From the NCBI GenBank assembly GCA_029255685.2, contig CM055313.2, positions 73,758,641 through 73,822,640 of the forward strand: DNA of 64,000 nucleotides, given 5' to 3'. This document shows positions 60,532-64,000 of this stretch, piece after piece; position 1 is the first letter of the stretch, and each line of letters opens with the position of its first letter. The notes under the pieces are model-generated. The model was not told the DNA's origin, did no database searches, and saw nothing but the letters and a program-made list of their open reading frames with translations. A program made the position numbers and the translations under genes. The DNA is from Silene conica. Lineage: Eukaryota; Streptophyta; Magnoliopsida; Caryophyllales; Caryophyllaceae.

Positions 60532-61290
60532 TATTCACCTCTGTGGAAACTGGAAACTCATCAAAAGAACTAAAATTTTCTTTATTAATCTCTCTTTTGT
60601 GTCTTCTTTTCAGCTAGATGAGTTGTTGAGTATTTATCAGAATAATTTGCTTCCAAAAAAAACTCTTTTGGAAAAATACCTCAGGTTGGACTCATTTCCC
60701 TTTATTACCTGCAAATACCTGGAAATTTCAGATTTTGGGAATTAAATAAATGGGAAAAAATCCAGATAGTAACTTTTATGGTATATTTTAGCTCAGAGAT
60801 AGCAGAAACAATGGACCAAAATTTAATATATCCTAGATTAATTGTATCATGAAGATTACCCATTAATCTGCAGATCCTCATGATCAACACATTTCCACCT
60901 ACCATTTACTAATTACTAATTAAATTAAAGTTAATAAAATATGAACACTGAATTTCAATGTCTTTGACCAACATGGATAAACCCCCCCTTTTTTTAGTTT
61001 TTTAGCTGGTCATTTTTACCTGAATTTCACCCTGATTAACTACTAAAATTTGTAAAAAAAAAATACATGAAAAAAACTAGTCTAAAAAATAAAATTAAGA
61101 AAAAAAAATCAGTGAAATTTGTAGGAAGAAATTATGAAGATTAAGTTACCAGAAAAATGGGTCACTGCCGGAGATCTATCCCTAATAGCCGGCGGTAGAG
61201 AGATAAATGTGAGGTTAATTAGCAAACAGTTGCGCATTCAGAGAAGAAAGAGAGAGATAAATTAGTGTAGAAAAATGGAAAGAACAAAAG
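60532..61290 (-). other. Demethylase 5' untranslated region with an intron
   Basis: Nine bases before the start codon a splice acceptor TTTCCACAG/AGG is visible on the minus strand (60541). A donor TTTCTG/GTAACTT lies near 61150, and upstream of it is a pyrimidine-rich leader (61151 to about 61290: ATTTATCTCTCTACCGCCGG and CTCTCTTTCTTCTC). This suggests a non-coding first exon and a 0.6-kb leader intron. The transcription start is not determined. Confidence 0.55.
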
Positions 61291-62965
61291 AATAGGGTGG
61301 GTGTGCTTTTATTCAGCATTGTTGTAGTACTTTTTCTATCTTTTTCTAACCATACTCTGAAACTGATAATACTCTCTTTTCCCGGTAAACGATTAAATAA
61401 TGTTTTTGCTTTGATTCTGTTTCATCTTACTCCCTCTGTTTTTTCTTATACGTCGTTGACGGAGTTGCAGCGAAAGCTGCGTACTCTTTATTTTCGAGTG
61501 TTTTTGAATAACACTTGACGAAAGAGTAAAAAGGGAAAAAAATAGGGAATAGGAAAAGTGAATATAATAAAATATCAAAGACTTTTCTCGAGATCTTTTT
61601 AAGTTAGAGGATTTTTTTACTTACTCCTATTTATTTACTAATTAAACAAGAAATTTTTTTTACCTCTTCTTCCATATTCTCTATCATAATTCATTTGTTA
61701 AAACAAAATCCTCATTATTCGTGCTATTATCTTCTATGTATTTTATATAGTTATTCCTCATTTTGTATTTAAAATAAGACTGAATTTAGAATATAAAAGA
61801 AACAAGCAAAAAGTTACACTTTAACCATTATATTTGTATGGAACAAGTTATGGACTTGAGATATTTGTGTAGTTTTAATTTTAATATTACAAATGTATGT
61901 TTTATAATAATTAAATGTCATTTCTTAAAACTGAACTTTTTATTATTTTATAATTATATAATACTCCATTTGTTTAAGTTTATTTATGGTGTTTTACTGT
62001 CCTTTATGTATTACATGCATTCTATGTATCAAAATTTGAACATTACAACCCTAACGATAGTTATATAAAGACAATAATTACTCAACCTTGAAAAATATTA
62101 AATCCAACCTTTCTTATGTTAAAATGAAATTCATGCAAATTGAATGAAGATAACGAAAATCAAACGTAGAAAAGTTAGTCTTACTCCATTAATTAATTAA
62201 TTAAATTTAATCAAGTGGACTGTTAACCTGATGTGAATCATAAAAGAGCAATCAGTCGGTCCATCAGGTACGACGTAGGGGCATATCAGTAAATTATGGG
62301 TGTGACAAATCCACCAATAAGAAATGCGTGTGTTAGGCGTCGATAGCACAGACAGAACACGTGACCTAACTCTTGACACTCGTCACGTGACACGGTGGTT
62401 AATCCCCATTTTGTACTTAACGCCGTTAAGTCCTACAGTTTTACCGTTACTTTAGCGTATTTTGCACTTTTGTTTTCAGCACTGCTTTTCGTTTCGATAT
62501 TATCTACGCCACGTCACTTTCGACGTTAAATTTCACGGCGTTAGTGGTCCCCTTTTTAGGTGTGCGAAGAGTGCACGAGTTTTTAATTGCAGTTAATTAT
62601 TTTTCTGAATTATTACGAGTATAAGTATTAGTCAGAGAGTCTGGATATCAATCAGTCGGTTGCCGGTTGCTGCTGATGTGTAATGAATGATGGTACGGAG
62701 TATGTCACTTGCTTCGGTGCTTCCTTTTTGAGCATTTGAAGATTCTACTCCTGTGTCAAGTCCGCTTTTTCTCCAGATTACGAAGTTGATTGTCTCGTTT
62801 GACTTTACATTAACGATTGCGTCATCAATAGAATATTTGCCAATCATTGGGCCAATATTATTAAGATGTGAGACATGTTAGTCAAGAGTAGTATCTTGAG
62901 TAGAAGTCTTGTTTCGAACTTGGTTTGCTGCTCTTAATATTAATTTTTGTTATATTAGACATATA
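61291..62965. promoter_or_regulatory. Upstream region of the demethylase gene
   Basis: No gene seen. A lone Stowaway-like left end, TACTCCCTCTGTTTTTTCTTA, occurs at 61429 without its partner. Two CACGTG motifs (62358-62363, 62384-62389) lie about 1.1 kb upstream of the leader and could bind bZIP or bHLH factors. A 71-aa minus-strand frame (62632-62847) has no recognisable motif. Confidence 0.4.
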
Positions 62966-63223
62966 CTCCCTCCGTTCGATTCCACTTGACAGGTTTGCTT
63001 TTTCACGTTTGCCAACACACGTTTTACATGTTAAATATCTTTAGCTACATAGTTGCAAAAATTATAAAAGTTAGATATTTTTAATGTACTCGTAAAGACG
63101 AATCAAACAAGACCCCACATGAATATGTTTTCTCTTATGTATTAGGAGAAAATTGAGATTAAATGTCCACTTATGAATAGTGTACAAAAAGCAAACATGT
63201 CATGTGGAATCGAACGGAGGGAG
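62966..63223. mobile_element. Stowaway MITE (Tc1/mariner type)
   Basis: Inverted ends CTCCCTCCGTTCGATTCCAC on both sides (right end in reverse), flanked by TA at 62964-62965 and 63224-63225. 258 bp, the same length as the copy at 46702-46959 and with the same terminal word, but with a different interior. Confidence 0.9.
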
Positions 63224-63225
63224 TA

Positions 63226-64000
63226 TGATATTATGTGATGAAGATTATTTAATGTACCCTTGAAAATAAAATAAAACAAAGCTGACTCTTTTTCTCAAAA
63301 CTTATTTCTTTTTCTATAGAAATCACAATTATGGATCATATTTGCATGATCTTAGTAATATTTGTTTTTTATTGAATTAATAAACTTTTATTTTTTATAT
63401 TTAGAGATTATGATGGGCTTGTGGGTCGTGGGGTGCTGTTGAAGTGTTGAGGTCGTGGTGGTGGGATGTGAGGCCAAGAGGGCATCACAGGTCGGCTATC
63501 GCAGGAAAGCGGTGGTGTGTTGGGATAGTGGTTGTGTCAATGTTAGAGAGTGTAAGAAATAAAAAGGCCAAAATCGAAATTAACATCTTTATCATGTACA
63601 AATATAATAAAATGTATGTGAAATAGCAACCTAAAAAGATTATTCTAAAATAATAGAGTTTCCTATTCACATCATCCATCCCTCATGTGAAACAAATATT
63701 GTGTTAAGTGTTTGATTTCGATATTGATTGTATTATTTTCAAGTATTTACTGGTTATGTTATTATAGATTTTAGTGTTTTGAATTAAGGTGATTTTTCCC
63801 CATTTCATTTTCATTTTACTTAAAATCTTCATTTGTTGGATCTTGATTCATAGAGTTAAGAAGTTTGATTCACTCGAGTGGTTCGACGAACTTGATTAAA
63901 TACGACCTAACAAAACTCTAGAATATTGCAAAAAAAAAAACTTAATTACACAACCTAACGTGATAACGACTCGATAATCAAGGACATGAACCGAAAATCA
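63226..64000. other. AT-rich DNA to the window edge, nothing recognised
   Basis: Short frames only; a GT-rich patch lies at 63415-63540. No domain, RNA motif or repeat border could be supported. Confidence 0.4.

Noticed and set aside
62632-62847. 71-aa minus-strand ORF upstream of the demethylase
   Set aside because: Short, no motif, no sign of a promoter.

Overview
The window is nuclear DNA from a flowering plant, almost certainly a eudicot. It holds one intact multi-exon host gene, a DEMETER/ROS1-family 5-methylcytosine DNA glycosylase, beside about 47 kb of nested and degenerate transposable elements in AT-rich DNA. The species cannot be fixed from the sequence. Some MITE and LTR motifs remind me of Caryophyllales, but that is an impression only.

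Layout. 1-450: 3' end of an L1-type LINE. About 550-23900: a degenerate Ty1/copia element (Gag and start of protease survive) holding three nested insertions. An Athila-type Ty3/gypsy element (1909-21596, TSD CTCAT) lies in its leader. An 8.3-kb CACTA element (3112-11448, TSD ATC) lies inside the Athila 5' LTR. A 572-bp foldback element (23252-23823) cuts the copia protease. The Athila carries an uninterrupted 1813-aa Gag-Pol, an env-like ORF and a row of three similar stem-loops. The CACTA carries a 13-exon gene on the minus strand that splices in frame to 819 aa: an En/Spm-type DNA-binding half fused to a Ulp1-type cysteine protease with its catalytic residues in place. No DDE transposase is visible.

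23.8-40.5 kb: AT-rich DNA with a LINE 3' end (TSD 14 bp), PIF/Harbinger-type elements with TTA/TAA target duplications, Helitron 3' ends, a tRNA-derived SINE, a LINE RNase H fragment, microsatellites and AT-rich tandem repeats. One Harbinger element (30001-34651) keeps a dead transposase fragment and is split by a 2978-bp solo LTR. That LTR contains ten repeats in which a 20-nt core is constant while the flanking arms change but stay complementary.

40514-45163: a complete but mutated Ty1/copia element with 206-bp LTRs (TSD AGCTG). 45.2-47 kb: three MITEs in a row. 47-50.7 kb: no coding gene found; a pyrimidine-rich leader-like stretch with a splice donor suggests a plus-strand transcript.

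50693-61290: the demethylase gene on the minus strand, with 19 coding exons that I joined by eye into 5694 nt (1897 aa). It shows the basic N-terminal motif, split glycosylase domain, catalytic Lys and Asp, 4Fe-4S cysteines, permuted CXXC region and C-terminal RRM-like domain. 61.3-64 kb is its upstream region, with two CACGTG motifs and a Stowaway MITE. Such glycosylases remove 5-methylcytosine, typically near transposons, so this one sits next to the kind of DNA its family acts on.
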